Shown here piece by piece: positions 62,946 through 64,000 of a stretch of 64,000 nt of DNA. The stretch lies in contig NC_088130.1 in assembly GCF_036370855.1 (NCBI RefSeq), positions 65,386,941 through 65,450,940 on the forward strand, written 5' to 3'. Numbering within the stretch: the first letter of the stretch is position 1; each line of letters begins with the position of its first letter. The notes below the pieces were generated by a model. It was not told the DNA's origin. It did no database searches and saw only the letters and a list, made by a program, of their open reading frames with translations. The DNA is from Dromaius novaehollandiae (lineage: Eukaryota; Chordata; Aves; Casuariiformes; Dromaiidae). The position numbers were made by a program, and so were the translations under genes.

Positions 62946-64000
62946 ATAATGTGACCAACACAGAATGAATAGGTCAGAGTTGTACAGAAAGTCAGATGAA
63001 ATGATTTATACTTAAACATTGAAGGTTTGGACTTAAATTGGACTAGAATTCATCAAAGCATTGTGGTATTTGAACATCACAGAAATAGCATGCTGCAAGA
63101 AGCCTAACGTACATCTTAAATTCAGCATGCCTTTCGCAACTGCATTTTGTTTGTAATGCTGTCTTTTTTTCTGAATCATATAACAAGAAATTATACTTCC
63201 TGTTGTACTTTGCCTATTGCTGTTTGTCTACAGTTAAATCACATCTATTAGTCCCCTTGCAAGATTTACCAAATATGACATAAAAGGAAAAATGTAGAAT
63301 CAAAGGTTAATTTAATGTTATAGAGATTTTTTATGGTGATTTAGTATTAACGATGACAGTTTATGAACCATGTTTAATTAACTGAATGTAAGAGATAAAA
63401 ACCACTGTTGTGTTTAGCTTTCCTTAAGATTATAGCCTCTAAAACTTGGAAGAGATTTTGAATAAGCTTTCTTCTGGCCCGTGCTAATAATGAAGGTACA
63501 TTTCATAGGTTCTATCAGTAGATCAGACCTGATCTTCAGATAGTTTAAAAACTGTGTGGCTTCCCTGAAATATTTTTCATTGAAGGAACCACAAGTGACA
63601 TCAGTTTCAGATCTGGTCCATTTGTTTCTGTGTCGGGTTTGGAGAACAGATAACATTTTACTGACCTGTGCTCCGTGTTGCGCACAAAGATGATGCCCAA
63701 GTCATTGGAACAGCAAGGTGCCTTCGTTCATTGAGAGGAAATGTTAAAGATATGTTTGCAAGATGATAACTCCTGCTGCTCCAGTAATGTTAGAGTGGTT
63801 GTCACTGGGAGAAAGAATTGCATTTGGCAGCTGGCCTCACAAGGGCGGTAAGTTAAATATTGCATTTTACTGCTGTACTAAGAATGTTTCTAGAATTGCA
63901 CCTTTCCAGGATCACAATACAGAAAAAACACAGTGATAAAAATGAATTTATTTGATTATCCCAAACATATACAATCTATAGTCTGAATATCACTGCAGAT

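Larger units (their letters stand above)
58802..64000. other. Intergenic to window end
   Basis: Contains the 47-bp duplication and the GATCA cluster. No supported gene. The frame at 63414-63656 minus shows no recognisable domain. Confidence 0.6.

Noticed and set aside
1-64000. CRISPR arrays, operons or prokaryotic mobile elements
   Set aside because: The window is vertebrate nuclear DNA. The tandem arrays lack unique spacers and no bacterial genes are present.

Overview
The window is AT-rich vertebrate nuclear DNA. CR1-type LINE relics with the typical avian 3' end, few interspersed repeats, short introns and an 8.8 kb coding span for SYT4 all point to a bird. The species cannot be fixed from the sequence. 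There are no prokaryotic features.

The only gene I can identify with confidence is SYT4 (synaptotagmin-4), on the minus strand. Four coding exons lie at 31626-31659, 27971-28785, 26291-26411 and 22895-23202. All introns are GT-AG and the phases are compatible. They join into 1278 nt, or 425 residues plus stop, the same length as the mammalian protein. The protein has one membrane segment, a linker, C2A with the family-specific Ser244, C2B and a terminal WHxL motif. The 3' UTR probably runs to a polyadenylation signal at 19841-19846. The start codon lies in a CpG island containing a 21-bp minisatellite. Farther upstream are CRE-like, AP-1 and CCAAT motifs, which suit a neuronal activity-induced gene.

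Layout: 1-12.2 kb is intergenic, with one unassigned candidate exon (5107-5300) and a CR1 scrap near 7.0 kb. At 12.3-13.9 kb there is GC-richer repeat DNA: a degenerate ~115-bp tandem and a possible solo LTR. At 15.6-16.9 kb lies an unusual composite: an orphan CpG island, about 12 copies of a ~32-bp GC-rich repeat, then an internally deleted CR1. SYT4 and its promoter occupy 19.8-32.5 kb. From 32.5 to 64 kb I see a gene desert with simple repeats, palindromes, a possible hAT-type relic near 46 kb and one candidate spliced exon (48309-48406).

I found no clearly new multi-gene system. The best leads are the 15.6-16.9 kb composite, the SYT4 5' leader (minisatellite plus overlapping upstream ORF), and the two orphan exon candidates.
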